This document shows, in pieces, positions 36,549 to 48,556 of a stretch of 64,000 bases of DNA. The notes under the pieces were generated by a model. The model was not told the origin of the DNA, ran no database searches, and was given only the letters and a program-made list of their open reading frames with translations. Source of the stretch: Siphlonurus alternatus (taxonomy: Eukaryota > Arthropoda > Insecta > Ephemeroptera > Siphlonuridae). A program made the position numbers and the translations under genes. Where the stretch lies: NCBI GenBank assembly GCA_949825025.1, contig OX463784.1, positions 11,913,283-11,977,282 of the forward strand. The letters are read 5' to 3'. Position 1 is the first letter of the stretch; every line of letters starts with the position of its first letter.

Positions 36549-38092
36549 CTGAGTAATGTACAAATTATAAAATCTTGTAAGTGGTATTCCAGTTCATGCT
36601 GCATATAAATTAGTTCTTCTCTCTATTGCTGTATGGTGGAAGAGAGCATCATGATACCTAAACAGAATTTTAAATTAGGCTTTCCCAGAGGTAGAGTACA
36701 TGTTATGAAGATTATTAATGTAAAGTATACATATTGCTGACTTCATACGTAGAAATACAAACTACACTGAGAGAATATTTTAACAAGCGTAATCATTAGC
36801 CATTGTAAGGCAATGGGATTCTAACTCTTAATTAAAATTAAATCTTTAACTTGCTCTGATTAAGAAAATCAAAAGTTTTTGAAGCAAAAAAAAAAAAAAG
36901 CATGTTTCAGTGTCAATATCAAAATTGAGATAGAATTATTATTATTATTTCGGAAGTATGGGTCATTAAACGTTTTCTTCATCACGTTTTAAATAATTTC
37001 ATTACATGTAATGTAGTGCTCTGAAACACTTTAAATTAAATTTTGGAACAGATCGGACTCTTTCCTAACTTAATTAATTTTAATTTAACCTGTAACTGTT
37101 ATGAGAAAGAAATGCAAATCGTATATCGTCCCAAAAAAATAGCAAAACAGCCAAAAATAAATAAAGAATTATTTTTAAGAAAATAACATTGTGTCCCTGA
37201 AACACACAACCCTTGGCTTTATGTGTACCAAATTTCAACTTTCTAGCTGAAATTCATCCCGCTGAAAATTTAACACTAAACACCATTTCTAGCCCAGTTT
37301 GTTCTGTATATATGCCATACAAGAAGTATAATATAAGTAAAATGCACTTCAATGTCATATTTTTTAAAGTAGTATTTAAGTAAAGATCATAACTACTCAG
37401 AGTTAATTGAATGCGTCATTTTTCCAATTTTTTCATTACAACACCGTATAAAATATTCTGTCTTTTAGTACTGCTTGTTTCATGTACTATAACCTATTAT
37501 AACCTAAATTATTTGTCATATAATATGTATATTATATAATTATTATAAGTACTGTACTTGGGTGAATAAAAAAATTGCCTAAAAGTATTACTTTTTTCAG
37601 TGTTATTTCAACACTATTATTAATAATATTTTTTATCCTCTCTCTCTCTGCTATACTCTCTTTTTTTTAATATTTCAAAACGTTATATTAAATCCAAAAC
37701 ATAATGGGATGTATCAAAATACTATTGATATTCAAATTCTTATGCTTCTTTAGAATACGAAACATGTTATAGGTATTTTTATACATTGAAATATATAGCA
37801 GAAGAGATCAAATCAACAATATAATGCAATTCTGTTGCGTAACTGCTATTTGATGATGCAGCTGTTTGGCATTAGAACGTGTAAAGAATAAATGCTAAGT
37901 GGTTTATTTAAAAACATTTTTTTTTTCGGCGTATTTTTGTCCATTGAAGAAATGCTATCATCATAATTTTGTAAAAAGCCACATTTTCATTCTCGTGATC
38001 TTTTATGGTGTTACATAATAGTTGTTTATTATCATAAATATGTTTATTTGTAAATAGTAACTTGCATTACGGGGATACAATAATGAAATCCA
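36546..38092. other. No feature recognised
   Basis: A long A+T-rich stretch without a plausible gene. Confidence 0.5.
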
Positions 38093-38352
38093 TAGTTGAA
38101 AAATTACGTCTTCAACTCATCTTTTACATGCCTAATCCTAATCTTTTTACCTCTAAAACACGTATTATTTCTTCTTCGCTCAAAGTGAGGATGAAATAAA
38201 GACAATATTTCTAACATTTTATGGTGAAAAAGAGGAAAAAATACGTAATCTCATATTTTCCCCTCTTTTTTCCTCTAAAATGGTGCAAAATAAGAGGAGA
38301 AAAGACGAGAGGAGAACTTAATAGTGAAGAAAAGATGAAAATTATTTCAACT
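38093..38352 (+). repeat. Repeat-E element, reference copy
   Basis: It starts AGTTGAAAAATTACGTCTTC and ends AAAATTATTTCAACTCTGG, giving short inverted ends. Landmarks are TCGCTCAAAGTGAGGATGAA, ATATTTCTAACATTTTATGG, an inverted AGGAAAAA/TTTTTCCT centre and AAAATGGTGCAAAATAAGAG. Confidence 0.8.
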
Positions 38353-39431
38353 CTGGATACCTTAAATTTTCACTTTCAATGACAAAACATGCATGCAGTG
38401 ATTGATATTGGACCCCACCAATTGTTTATTTTGGCCGTGTTACTTACTATACCTATATATTTAATAAAATATTTCTTGCAAAAATTGAAAAAGTGTAATG
38501 TAATTTTGTTTCTTAATATCACAATAACAAGGTGATTCTATAAGATATTTTTATAAGTAAAAATAGATTAACTACGTTGTTATACCATGAGAAAAGAAAA
38601 TCACAAGGAACTTTTTACCTTATAGGCATTTTTTTCCAATAGTTATATATTTTTTCGTTTATTTTGAGTCATATTATAAAGCTAAAAGATTATTCCAGAA
38701 ACTCATAAAAATGGTGAAAAATGTTGCAATTTCATAATATAATATACTGAAAATCGTAATTATAAATTGTCTTTTTTATTTATTTGAAATTGAACCTGGA
38801 CCATGTAAATAAACGTATCATATTATAATGTGTATACTGAGAAAATATTATCACTGCAATTTGTTATATCTGTTAAGAAAGAAACATAAAGAGCTAATTC
38901 AGCTAATGGTGCGTACGTGCTGTTTCATTTTTTTTTTAACTGAACTTGCTTGTTATAAAACTTTTCATAAACTTTATTTTAATTTACGAATATATTACCA
39001 TTTATTTAGAATATATATATTTAAAGACAACACAGTAAAAAAAAATTCAACTGACATAGTACATAATTACAACATGTACATTTTAAATAGGAATGAATTA
39101 TTCATCAATTTAAATTTTAAATGTTTATGTATACCAAAAATATTTTAAACGTGTAGGCGTAACTTTTAGAAAGAAGGAAATTTGTCTTGAACTTTTACTT
39201 CATTAAATCTTTTTTTCTAAGTATATTTATTTTTTATATAAAAAAATAAAAAGAAAATTAAGATAAATAGGAAGTTGTGATATAAAATGTACAGTCTTGG
39301 AAAATAAAAGTGGAACATGTCACATGCTGGAGTGTTGAAATCAATTCACTCGCAGTGCTGAATCGGCAACACTGTCTATTTTAGTGACACTCTAAACTCG
39401 AAGGAGGTGAATGGCTGAATCACCTTATGCG
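38353..39431. other. No gene recognised
   Basis: The 106-codon opening at 38828-39148 has the residue mix of random A+T-rich sequence and no motif, so I do not call it a gene. Confidence 0.45.
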
Positions 39432-40066
39432 TGGTTCACAATAAGCGTCAAATTTTTCTAGACGCGCGTGCGTCAGAAGCACCAGAAGCTTGCAATGGGG
39501 TACTGACCAAAAAAAAAAGTTGCAAGTTTTTGTCAATATTTAAAAAGGCACGAGAATTTCATGAAGAACAAGCCTTATTACAGCATTCTACGACAATTCT
39601 CTGATTTTATATGAATTTTTAAAACCTCTCAAAAATGACGTCATAGCATTGAATCTTAAATGGGAAAATATATCAGTTAACATTATCAAATCCCATACTT
39701 AATATTGAAATGTAGCCAAAACTTCATTTGCAAGGTTTTTAGGTGCTAGAATCACGATAATGAAGGTTTCAAATTCCTACCTCAATAACTTTTCATTTTA
39801 GTAATGTTAACTGATGCATTTTTCCATTTAAGATTCAATGCTATGACGTCATCAAAAAAAGTTTTAAAAATTCATATAAAATCAGCAAATTGTCGTAGAA
39901 TGCTCTAATAGGGCTCGTTCTTCATAGAATTCACAGTACTTTTTATTAGTATTACTAACTCAAATACCGGTCAGTACTCCAAGCTTCTAAAAACCACGCG
40001 TATGCGCGCTTCAGTGTTTTGACCAATCAGAGGCTTTTGACGCTGCGTCTACAAAATTTTGAACCC
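39432..40066. mobile_element. Large imperfect hairpin, about 635 bp
   Basis: CAAATTTTTCTAGACGCG near 39449 faces GCTGCGTCTACAAAATTTTG near 40040. GCTTGCAATGGGGTACTGAC faces GGTCAGTACTCCAAGC, and CATTCTACGACAATTCTCTG faces CAAATTGTCGTAGAATGCTC. ATGACGTCATAGCATTGAAT faces ATTCAATGCTATGACGTCAT. The centre is near 39740-39770. It is non-coding and is older than the 27085 hairpin, judging by more mismatches. Confidence 0.8.
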
Positions 40067-40096
40067 GATTATACCTGAACCCGATTATACCTGAAC
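40063..40096. repeat. 16-bp tandem duplication
   Basis: AACCCGATTATACCTG occurs twice in a row at the right edge of the hairpin. Confidence 0.85.
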
Positions 40097-40454
40097 ACCG
40101 ACAGTTGTCAAATCCGCCAAGCTAGTGCACTGGTCGTGCTCACTTTAATACTCCAGAATGCAACGTTTTCCATCTAATCAAAGCAAAGATACCAAGAAAC
40201 GTGAATTTTTTTTTTTAAAGAAAAATTCCTTTACTAATGCTATAATGCAAGAATTTTTACTTCATTTCTTACCGAGAAAAGTTAAAAAAAAACTTTGCCT
40301 AATTTTCAAGGGTAAGATGGACCTTATATAATATTAGCGACACAAATGAACATCACGAAGCGCACTCACTTTAAGCCTCTATGGCCCACCTGCAAGCAAT
40401 CAAAGCAAAGAGATTAAGAAAGTAACCAATGCAGTGACGAAGACGACGAAAAAT

Positions 40455-40561
<107 letters not shown>

Positions 40562-40630
40562 ACAATTTTTTTCAAAATATGAATATTTAAGATTAATTAT
40601 GTTTAATGATAAACATAAATGCGTTCGTCG

Positions 40631-40753
40631 GCGGACGATTCACGAAAGATGTATCCTTTTCTCACTAACTGCGGTTAGCACCAGTATATTACAAAAACAA
40701 TTGCACTAAACAAGGTTAATGGGAAACCTGGATAATTCCCTTTTGTGAATCAC
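40631..40753. mobile_element. GATTCACGAAG-family MITE, degenerate
   Basis: GGACGATTCACGAAAGATGT faces CCTTTTGTGAATCACTC, with CTCACTAACTGCGGTTAGCA inside. Confidence 0.55.
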
Positions 40754-41108
40754 TCAAATTTCCTTATTGTTTTTATTAATGCTACGCATAAATGTTTTAT
40801 TAAAACATAAAAAATTCATATCACTTTGTAACAACGATACGTATCATCATATTATATTATCCAGAACATTATTCTATCAATTAATTTAATTGATAAAGGA
40901 CATGTGTACAAGTTTCTTCTTGTTGAGACATGTTAGAGATAAATCGTCAGTGGTGTGGGCGTGGAGAAGACGTCGAGTTGAGACAAGTTATCGATTGTCC
41001 TCCGTCACTCATCGTAAACACCCACCAGTCTTTCTGTCAAATGTTGCAACAAATTAAGTCAACATTAAATATTAACTTCTGTTTCGAATGAATTGAGTAT
41101 TTATTATT
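40754..41108. other. No feature recognised
   Basis: A+T-rich with a moderately G+C-rich segment near 40940-41040; no gene. Confidence 0.4.
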
Positions 41109-41431
41109 AATGAGATATTAGAAAGTAAAAATTTTAGTGGCTTAATCGAAAGAAGGGATAAAAATATGGTACTGTGAATTTTTTCAAATTTTTCTGAGAC
41201 CAGGAACTATTTTTAAAAAATTATTGAAAGTCTATTTTGATGACGTCACGGGCAGCACTCCTTAAGAAAAATGATAGGGCAGTGCCCGCCCGTGACGTCA
41301 TAAAATAGACTTTCAATAATTTTTTAAAAATAGTTCCCGGTCTCAGAAAAATCTGAAAAAATTCACAGTACCATATTTTTACCCCTTCTTTCGATTAAGC
41401 CACTAAAATTTTTACATTCTAATATCTCATT
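41109..41431. mobile_element. TGACGTCA hairpin element, type C ends, complete
   Basis: AATGAGATATTAGAAAGT faces ACATTCTAATATCTCATT, followed inward by TTAATCGAAAGAAGGG, TATGGTACTGTGAATTTTTT, GACCAGGAACTATTTTTAAA, AATTATTGAAAGTC and GATGACGTCACGGGC. The loop is CTCCTTAAGAAAAATGATAG. It is the best type C copy because both arms are complete. Confidence 0.93.
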
Positions 41432-42607
41432 GGGATAAAGATAACATGTTTGGGTTTAGGAGAGAACAATCAAATAACCCAAATGGTGTCTGAAAAATGA
41501 GAAAGAAAAGAAAAAAAAAAATGAAAAATGGGGATGAATCATCAATGAAAATAAAAATTTCTTATATTTAATACATAATATTATTATTTAATTAATATTT
41601 AAATTTTGGCATTATTATAAAACAGCAATATAATTAAAACCAAATTAATTTTTAAAATTAAATAATTTATTGAAAATTAAAATAATGTAAATTTTAATTA
41701 TTTTTAAATTTTTTGTTTGTTTTTTATTATTCTTTAGAAGCTAAATTATTGTGGGAATTAGTTATTGAACTGAGACAATTTAATATATTTAAATACATGT
41801 ATATGTAATTACCATGTTCTATAATAGCCATAATCCCATATCATTCTTGTATTTTAGATATTTTTCTACTTACTATTTTATCTTTGCAAATAGTTGCTTT
41901 AAATTATTAGCTGACGCAATATATATAAAAGAAGTTATTGCACTTTCAGTGAGTACCTTCTACTATAGTTATATGACCTAAATTACTTTATACGTACGTT
42001 TTAATACTCTTGTTTAAATCATTTTTAGATGATGTTGGCTAGAAAGTTTTATATGAGAAAAAGATAGGAAGTTTTAGAATGTGCAAGTAGGTGAAAACCA
42101 TAATAAAAGTGACGCTATATATGCCAAGTTATTATTATATGTCTATACAATATATAAGTAAAAATAAGCAGGCTGCGGAAGGCAATGCGTGTACGGCATC
42201 AGACAATAATCAAAAAAATAAAAAGGCAGACAGCCAATACTTGCAAGTATATTGCAATATAGGCGCCTCATAGTCTTTACAGCATATATGTAAAAAAAAT
42301 ACATATATATTAGAAAACAAATAATTTATTATATATAAACAAAATGCTGAGGTGTCTGATATATTAGACTGTATAAAAATTTCTTGTTTTTTTACAAATA
42401 AATTCTAAATAAAACTGTACATTGAACAATAGAATTATGTTTTATATTATGTGGGATTTGTTTTTTGAAATTTAAAGAGGAAGATCAATTTACTTAATAT
42501 TGACTAACATTATTCAAAACGATGAGTCAAATACTATTACTGTCCGGTGCTGTTGCAATAGCAGATAGTGATAAACTCATCTGCGGGAGATATGACGATT
42601 TAGTTAT
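41432..42607. other. No gene recognised
   Basis: A TATA-like ATATATAAAAG near 41921 lies about 24 bases before TCAGT at 41946. In such A+T-rich DNA this is weak, and no plausible gene follows. Confidence 0.4.
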
Positions 42608-42752
42608 AGTGGGTGTTACATTTAACTTGGTTATGGTCGGAACCACTCGGGAGTCATTCGGCTCGGCCAGTGATGTCCTTCGTTACAAACCAGCTACCAA
42701 TAAATGAGAGTGTTATAAACACGACCATGAGCTAGTTAAATGTGACACCCAC
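42608..42752. mobile_element. Hairpin MITE, about 145 bp
   Basis: AGTGGGTGTTACATTTAACT faces AGTTAAATGTGACACCCACT, and GGTTATGGTCG faces CGACCATGAGC. The 61-codon opening across it is a chance frame. Confidence 0.75.
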
Positions 42753-42802
42753 TGTAGTCTGCCAGAGATAGGTATTATAAACTTTGAACCACTGATATAC
42801 AC

Positions 42803-42925
42803 CGACTGTGTACCCCTCTAAACACCACAAACTTTATTTCTGCCTTACTTGCTACAACTGCAGCTCCAATAGACAAAGAGATGCAGATTTGCAATTTTGT
42901 GTAAGGTAAGAAGAGCACCCAGTTT
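42803..42925. repeat. Dispersed repeat, second copy of 12748-12865
   Basis: CTTGCTACAACTGCAGCTCC, ATAGACAAAGAGATGCAGAT, TTGCAATTTTGTGTAAGG and AAGAAGAGCACCCAG align in order. Confidence 0.6.
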
Positions 42926-43121
42926 ATCCCTGTTACAAAAATATATTTTGTCTAAAATTGGACCAATAAATAAACAATTGAACATCTAATATTTCACTTA
43001 TTTTATTCTAACAAAGGATCAAGTAACAAAAAAAAAAAAAAAAAAACATAATATGAAGTGTGTTGTTCAACAGAATATATTGCTTTGTTGTCCTGGATTT
43101 TTAGGAGTAGAGACAGAAAAA

Positions 43122-43685
<564 letters not shown>

Positions 43686-43689
43686 ATAT

Positions 43690-43970
43690 AAAAAAAAAAA
43701 AAATATATGAGAACTGTTGCGGGGGAAAGGGAGAGAGGGCGCCACACGGTGCCAGCTTTGTTACGCCGCAGATCCACTTTGCTTCTCACCCCCCCCCCCT
43801 CTCTTTCTCCCCCCGGACATACGAAAGTCTCGGGCATGCGAGACAGAGAGAGCGGTGGTGACGCCGCCGACTCTAAGATTTATGGAGGCAAGCGGGGGTG
43901 TGATGACCATTTCTAGTCCAAACATCCATCTCACAATCTATACTATCATCAGCTTTATGTTCTAACTACG
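43690..43970. other. G+C- and CpG-rich patch, function unknown
   Basis: This is one of the most G+C-rich patches of the window. It includes CCCCCCCCCC near 43789 and GGTGACGCCGCCGACTC near 43857, and the near-palindrome GTCTCGGGCATGCGAGAC. Three overlapping short openings exist on both strands, but none shows a domain or a clear start. It could be a CpG-rich promoter, an untranslated exon or a repeat. Confidence 0.3.
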
Positions 43971-44394
43971 TCATTCTAGACTGTTGTAAAAAAACAAAAA
44001 AACAAACAGGAAATTTGCAATGTCTGTTTGTTATTTCTGACTTTTTTTTATAAATTCAAAACACTCGCTTGCAATAGATGAAATTTAACGTTTAGTTTTA
44101 ATTTTGTTAATTATTACAACAGTAAAAAATAAAGTCAAAACTCAATTTTTGCAAGTGGGTAATACTTTTTTACTAAAATAATATTTTGTTTATTGTTAAG
44201 ATGCAGAAAATGATTTTTTAAAGATTGAATTTTTCTTCATTAATTAAATTTTTTTTAACAAAATATTTTATATTTTTTCACACACATGAATGATTTTTAA
44301 AAACATTACCATTAAGAGAAATATGATATACTTATACATCGGCAAAGGTATTCTATTTGATTCTATATTAGCTATCTCGGGTCTAAGGTATTTT
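43971..44394. other. No feature recognised
   Basis: A+T-rich; no gene. Confidence 0.5.
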
Positions 44395-44510
44395 CGTCGC
44401 AAGACATTTTGTGAAAATATTTGCATGAAAATGTCCTTGCGACCAAATGTCTATGCGATGAAATGATCTTGACGACCAAATGTCACAAAAATACTGGCTC
44501 TCAGATACTT
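44395..44510. repeat. Diverged short tandem repeat
   Basis: CTTGCGACCAAATGTCTATG and TTGACGACCAAATGTCAC are two units of a roughly 17- to 35-bp motif, with ATGCGATGAAATGATC between. An inverted CGTCGCAAGACATTTTGTGA lies upstream, so this may be the core of a small hairpin. Confidence 0.5.
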
Positions 44511-45420
44511 CACTTACAATAGATATAATTTCTAAATTGATATACAAAAAAATAATCATCTATATGTTTATTTTGGTTTTCTGAATACTCTAAATCCCAC
44601 GCTCCAATCTCGTGACGTCATAATATGATACACGTTTACACAAATTTGCAAACTTTCTACCTACAAGGCACCTACGTACAATTTTTATATCATCTGTTAT
44701 TGACATGAATAAATTTGCAATAAAACAACATATGACATCGCAACAGTCGCATATTCTTTTTAAAATATTTAAACTGATAAACTGAAAATATTTTTAGTCC
44801 ATATTAAAATAAAAGACAAAGTAGCTATTTTTTCATGTGAAAAAGATTTGACTAAAAGCCACAGCAGTCCCCCATTGAAAACAATGCTAATTTCAGTGCA
44901 TAATATCATCAATTTTCACCGAATTTGGTCTAATTTTTTTTCATGGAAAATTATTTCATTGTGTGTTAAGAAGTTTTGCTGAAATTTTCAGTAGTTCACC
45001 ATCTATTAACCCTTTTAATTCTTCAAAAATACATATTTTCATGATAAATTTTATTAATTATTCCTTACTAAAACATAAAAAATATTCTTTCAATTAATGA
45101 ATTTACTGAGAAAAAATTCAAAATTTCTATAACATGGTGACTTAATGGAGAAAATTTTTCCCACCACACTTGAAACTTGAATAGATGTCAGTGATAGATA
45201 ATTATCTCGATCTGTGAGTGACTTGGTGTGGGCGAACACGTGTGCTAGGGACGTGATGGGATTGAGCGCCAATTCATATCTGTGACATCTCTTCAAGTGT
45301 TGTCACAAGTTATGACATGTTTTGAGTAGGTCAATATTACCGCATGTTGACATAAAGAAGGTTGTGTTTATATTTGGAAAAAAATTGACAACGGAGGTTA
45401 GATATTTTCGATGGTTGTTT
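44511..45420. other. No gene recognised
   Basis: 45100-45185 carries a piece of repeat D (ACTGAGAAAAAATTCAAAAT, TTAATGGAGAAAATTTTTCC). The rest is A+T-rich. Confidence 0.4.
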
Positions 45421-45428
45421 CAAATTAA

Positions 45429-45636
45429 GGCCGGTCGCAGACAGAATCGCATGATTTCGTTATTTCTACGATCGTAAGCTTACGATCGTACGTTTCTCAT
45501 TTAGAACCGGTTCTAAAATTTCTTATCATACGACAGCATACGATACGAAGCTGTGTGCGCGCGCACAGCTGATCGCATAGGTTCTTATTTTTTTATCATA
45601 CGTTGCGAAATCATGCGATTCTTTCAAAAACCGGCC
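45429..45636. mobile_element. TAA-flanked MITE, about 208 bp
   Basis: GGCCGGTCGCAGACAGAATC faces GATTCTTTCAAAAACCGGCC, and GCATGATTTCG faces CGAAATCATGC. TAA lies on both sides (45426-45428 and 45637-45639), consistent with PIF/Harbinger-type insertion. Internal palindromes are CGATCGTAAGCTTACGATCG and TGTGCGCGCGCACA. Strikingly CpG-rich for this window. Confidence 0.85.
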
Positions 45637-45697
45637 TAATTCTTAAGTCATGCACGGAAAGAATTTTTGTTTTTAAATAATTTGAAACTTTGAATTT

Positions 45698-45800
45698 GGA
45701 TGCGATTCATGAAAGAAATAACCAGACTTCTTGTTTATAATTTCTTTGAGTATGACTTTCGGTTAGTGAGAAACCTGGTCATCTTCTTTTGTTAATTGTA
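45698..45800. repeat. GATTCACGAAG-family MITE, degenerate
   Basis: GGATGCGATTCATGAAAGAA at the left and GTTAGTGAGAAACCTGGTCA at the right resemble 32663-32790. The right end is eroded. Confidence 0.45.
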
Positions 45801-45835
45801 CTTATTATTCAATAAAAATGTAAGAATAATAAAAT

Positions 45836-46479
45836 AATGGACAACCCGCAAGATTTTTTTTTTTTGTTACAAAAAAATTATACCAGTTAAATGCTATTCT
45901 GATTTTTTTTTCCAGATTTTTCAAAGCCCAGAAATTATTGTTGAACAATTTTCGAAAGTGCAGAAAAAGGCGTCAATGGAGTATTGACCTCAATTTTTTT
46001 TTATTGCAGAAATGGATAGAGGGTGCAAAGTTATGCTACTCTGATTTTTTTCAGATTTTTTAGAGCCCAAGAACTATTTTTAAAAAAATTATTGAAAGTT
46101 ATTTTTGTGACGTCACGAGATGCCGCTCCTTAAGTAAAAGATAGGACTTGCCGCCGCGTGACGTCACAAAAAGGACTTTCAATAATTTTTTAAAATACTT
46201 CCCGGGCTCTAAAAAATCTGAAAAAAATCAGGGTAGCATAACTTTGCACGCTCTATCCATTTCTGCAATAAAAAAAAATGAGGACAATACTCCATTTTCA
46301 TCACTTCTTAATAAAAGAATAAAGGACCTAAAAGGGACGTTGGGTTCAAACTCTCAATAAGCAAAACTTTTTAGTAATATAATTTCTGGCCTCTAAAAGA
46401 TCTGAAAAAATTCAAGGTAATATAATTCGATGCTCTCTATTTATTTCTGTAATAAAAAAATTCATACAGGTTGTCCATT
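45836..46479. mobile_element. TGACGTCA-family hairpin, type B, split by a type A copy
   Basis: The outer ends are AATGGACAACCCGCAAG and CATACAGGTTGTCCATT. The outer left arm runs to about 45974 (CAGATTTTTCAAAGCCCAGA, ATTTTCGAAAGTGCAG). The outer right arm resumes at 46297 with CTTCTTAATAAAAGAATA, as in the centre of 53771-54014. The outer element is well diverged. Without the insert it is about 322 bp. Confidence 0.8.
45975..46296. mobile_element. TGACGTCA hairpin element, type A ends, nested
   Basis: AATGGAGTATTGACCTCAAT faces GAGGACAATACTCCATT. GAAATGGATAGAGGGTGCAA and its complement, AATTATTGAAAGTTA and GTGACGTCACGAGATGCC are all present. Both TGACGTCA sites are intact. It sits inside the type B element at 45836-46479 and is therefore younger. 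The 70-codon opening at 46148-46360 is a chance frame. Confidence 0.92.
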
Positions 46480-46659
46480 AATTTAGAATATAAATATATA
46501 AAATAATTATTACACTCAGTTAATATTTTTCCATTATTTTAATTGAAATTAATTGTGTACATATTATTCATATTATAATAGCTGGTCGGTAATGAAATTA
46601 ATTATTTCTTCCAAACCAAGGCTATAATCACCTTGCTGTCTATTCTAGAATTTACCTAA

Positions 46660-46915
46660 TTAGGATTCAGAAACGTGGAAAACCTCAGTCAGGACGAACA
46701 CCTCTACTTTTATCAATAGACCAAAGTGATGTCCAAAACATGGGGAACCACACACAAGTGCATCACTGCACTGGGTGGAAAACAAGATGAATTTACCCTA
46801 AGGAAGAAGCAAAGTAATTTGTACCTGAAACGGTCACCCATCTAAGTACTAACCACGCTCGACGTAGATTGACTTCGGTGATCTAGCGAGAATCGGTCAA
46901 TGCACAACGCTCGCT
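46660..46915 (-). mobile_element. 5S-headed SINE, diverged
   Basis: On the minus strand the head reads TTCTCGCTAGATCACCGAAG, TCAATCTACGTCGAGCGTGG and TTAGTACTTAGATGGGTGAC, very close to 5S rRNA. The body has GTGTGTGGTTCCCCATG and the central domain GAGGTTTTCCACGTTTC. The tail beyond 46660 is not clear. It contains an extra segment around 46770-46820 not seen in the 29441 copy, so it may be a separate subfamily. Confidence 0.75.
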
Positions 46916-46979
46916 CAAACTTAATTAAATAATTTTGATGCATTTTATATTAAAATTCAGAAATCAGTGCACCAAAAAA

Positions 46980-47015
46980 ATATATAATTATATATATATA
47001 TATATATATATATAC
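46980..47015. repeat. TA microsatellite
   Basis: Short TA run interrupted once by ATTATA. Confidence 0.9.
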
Positions 47016-47587
47016 TGTATATATCAATCATACCTTATTTTATTTGAAGACCATGGTATTTTTTCGTTGGCTGGTTACAACATATTTTCTTTTATACTGT
47101 CATCTCCCATATATATGAGATCTTCTATCTATATAAAAGGTAACAGGTATTGAAAGATCTCAGTGACATGTGAACGTACATCTTCGGTACACGACTGATC
47201 GGAATTGGCAGTTCACACTACGCATCACCGAAATATTGTACAGCTTTTCCTTAAAGATTTTTTGTTCTTCGTATTAGAAAAAAATAGTCTATTTTATATT
47301 TTTTATGTTATTTTAATAGAGATTATTTATCATTTTTGGTATTTTAGAAAATATTCCAATTAAAATATATTTGACTTTACCACATATTTGAAAAACTGGT
47401 CAGTAAAAAAAGGTGAATATGAATACAGTATTACAAACTCTAGATTACATGTAGATTTGATTGCGCGCGGTCGCCATATTTTTTATTTAATACGTACGCA
47501 GACATACGGCGACAGTTTGTCTGGAAGCTAGGCGCCGTAGAGTCTACAGATAACTAAGATATGTAGGTGAGTGTTGGAAAATTTGTC
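47016..47587. other. No feature recognised
   Basis: A+T-rich with a moderately G+C-rich spot near 47460-47550; no gene. Confidence 0.4.
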
Positions 47588-47855
47588 CTAGTTGAAAAAT
47601 TTCATCTTCAACTCATCCTTTACACGACTAAACCTAATCATTTTACCTCTGAAACACATCTTATTTCCTCTTCGCTCAAAGTGAGGATGAAATGAAGATA
47701 ATATTTCTAACATTTTTATACTCAAGAAGAGGAAAAAAGACGTAATATTGTCTTTCTCCCTCTTTTTTTCCTCAAAAATGGTGCAAAATAAGAGAAGAAA
47801 AGACGAAAGGAGAGCTTAATAGCGAATAAAGATAAAATTTATTTCAATTCGGGTG
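47588..47855 (+). repeat. Repeat-E element, long copy
   Basis: AGTTGAAAAATTTCATCTTC to AAAATTTATTTCAATTCGGG. It carries the same landmarks as 38093-38352 and lies 130 bp left of the foldback element. Confidence 0.8.
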
Positions 47856-47995
47856 CACTATTTGACAACAAGGTAAATTATCAAGTGTAAAAAAAATAAC
47901 AAGTTTGGAATTTAAAATGTAAATTTAATAATTTGCATGCCTTTTTTTAAAAAATGGATATAAAACTGTAGCAAGGTATCATTGTTGGTAAACGG

Positions 47996-48384
47996 AAAAA
48001 ATACCCTTTGATAAAATACCCTCGGTTATAATTCCCAGACAAAATACCCTAGGACAAAATACCCTTGGATAAAATACCCTCAGACAATTAACCCTTGGAT
48101 AAAATACCCTCAGACAATTTACCCTCGGACAAAATACCCTCAGACAATTTACCCTCGGACAAAATACCCTCAGACAAAATACCCTCGGACAAAATACCCT
48201 CAGACAATTTACCCTCGGAAAAAATACCCACAGACAATTTACCCTTGGACAAAATACCCTCAGACAATTTACCCTCGGACAAAATACCCTCAGACAAAAT
48301 ACCCTCGGACAAAATACCCTCAGACAAAATACCCTCGGACAAAATACCCTCAGACAAAATACCCTCGGACAAAATACCCTTGTC
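47996..48384. repeat. Left-arm minisatellite, 15-bp unit
   Basis: Units alternate between GGACAAAATACCCTC and AGACAATTTACCCTC, about 26 units. Because 15 is divisible by three, all frames stay open and give spurious openings of 104 to 164 codons on both strands (for example SEGILSEGILSEG). Confidence 0.95.
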
Positions 48385-48491
48385 TGTAATATGCAATATG
48401 TTATTGTGAATTGCCCATGAAAGAGAAAAAATAAATTCCAATAAATCCTGCGCATGATACTTTTACACAGCATAATTTATATTTTGTTGTA

Positions 48492-48556
48492 GAGTATATA
48501 TATATAATTGAATACTTACCATGAGAGTATATATATATAATTGAATACTTACCATG
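48492..48556. repeat. Tandem duplication in the left arm
   Basis: GAGTATATATATATAATTGA with ATACTTACCAT occurs twice in a row. The right arm near 49770-49800 has a single counterpart, so the duplication arose after the two arms existed. Confidence 0.8.

Noticed and set aside
38828..39148. 106-codon opening
   Set aside because: Its Tyr/Leu/Phe/Asn/Lys-rich composition is that of random A+T-rich DNA and it has no motif or repeat match.
41921..41950. Core promoter: TATAAAA followed by TCAGT
   Set aside because: The spacing is short for a metazoan promoter, both motifs are expected by chance here, and no gene follows.
42522..42707. 61-codon opening
   Set aside because: Most of it runs through the hairpin MITE at 42608-42752.
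47979..48473. Openings of up to 164 codons with pentapeptide repeats (SEGIL, RVFCP, DKIPS)
   Set aside because: A 15-bp tandem unit keeps every frame open on both strands. They are artefacts of the minisatellite.
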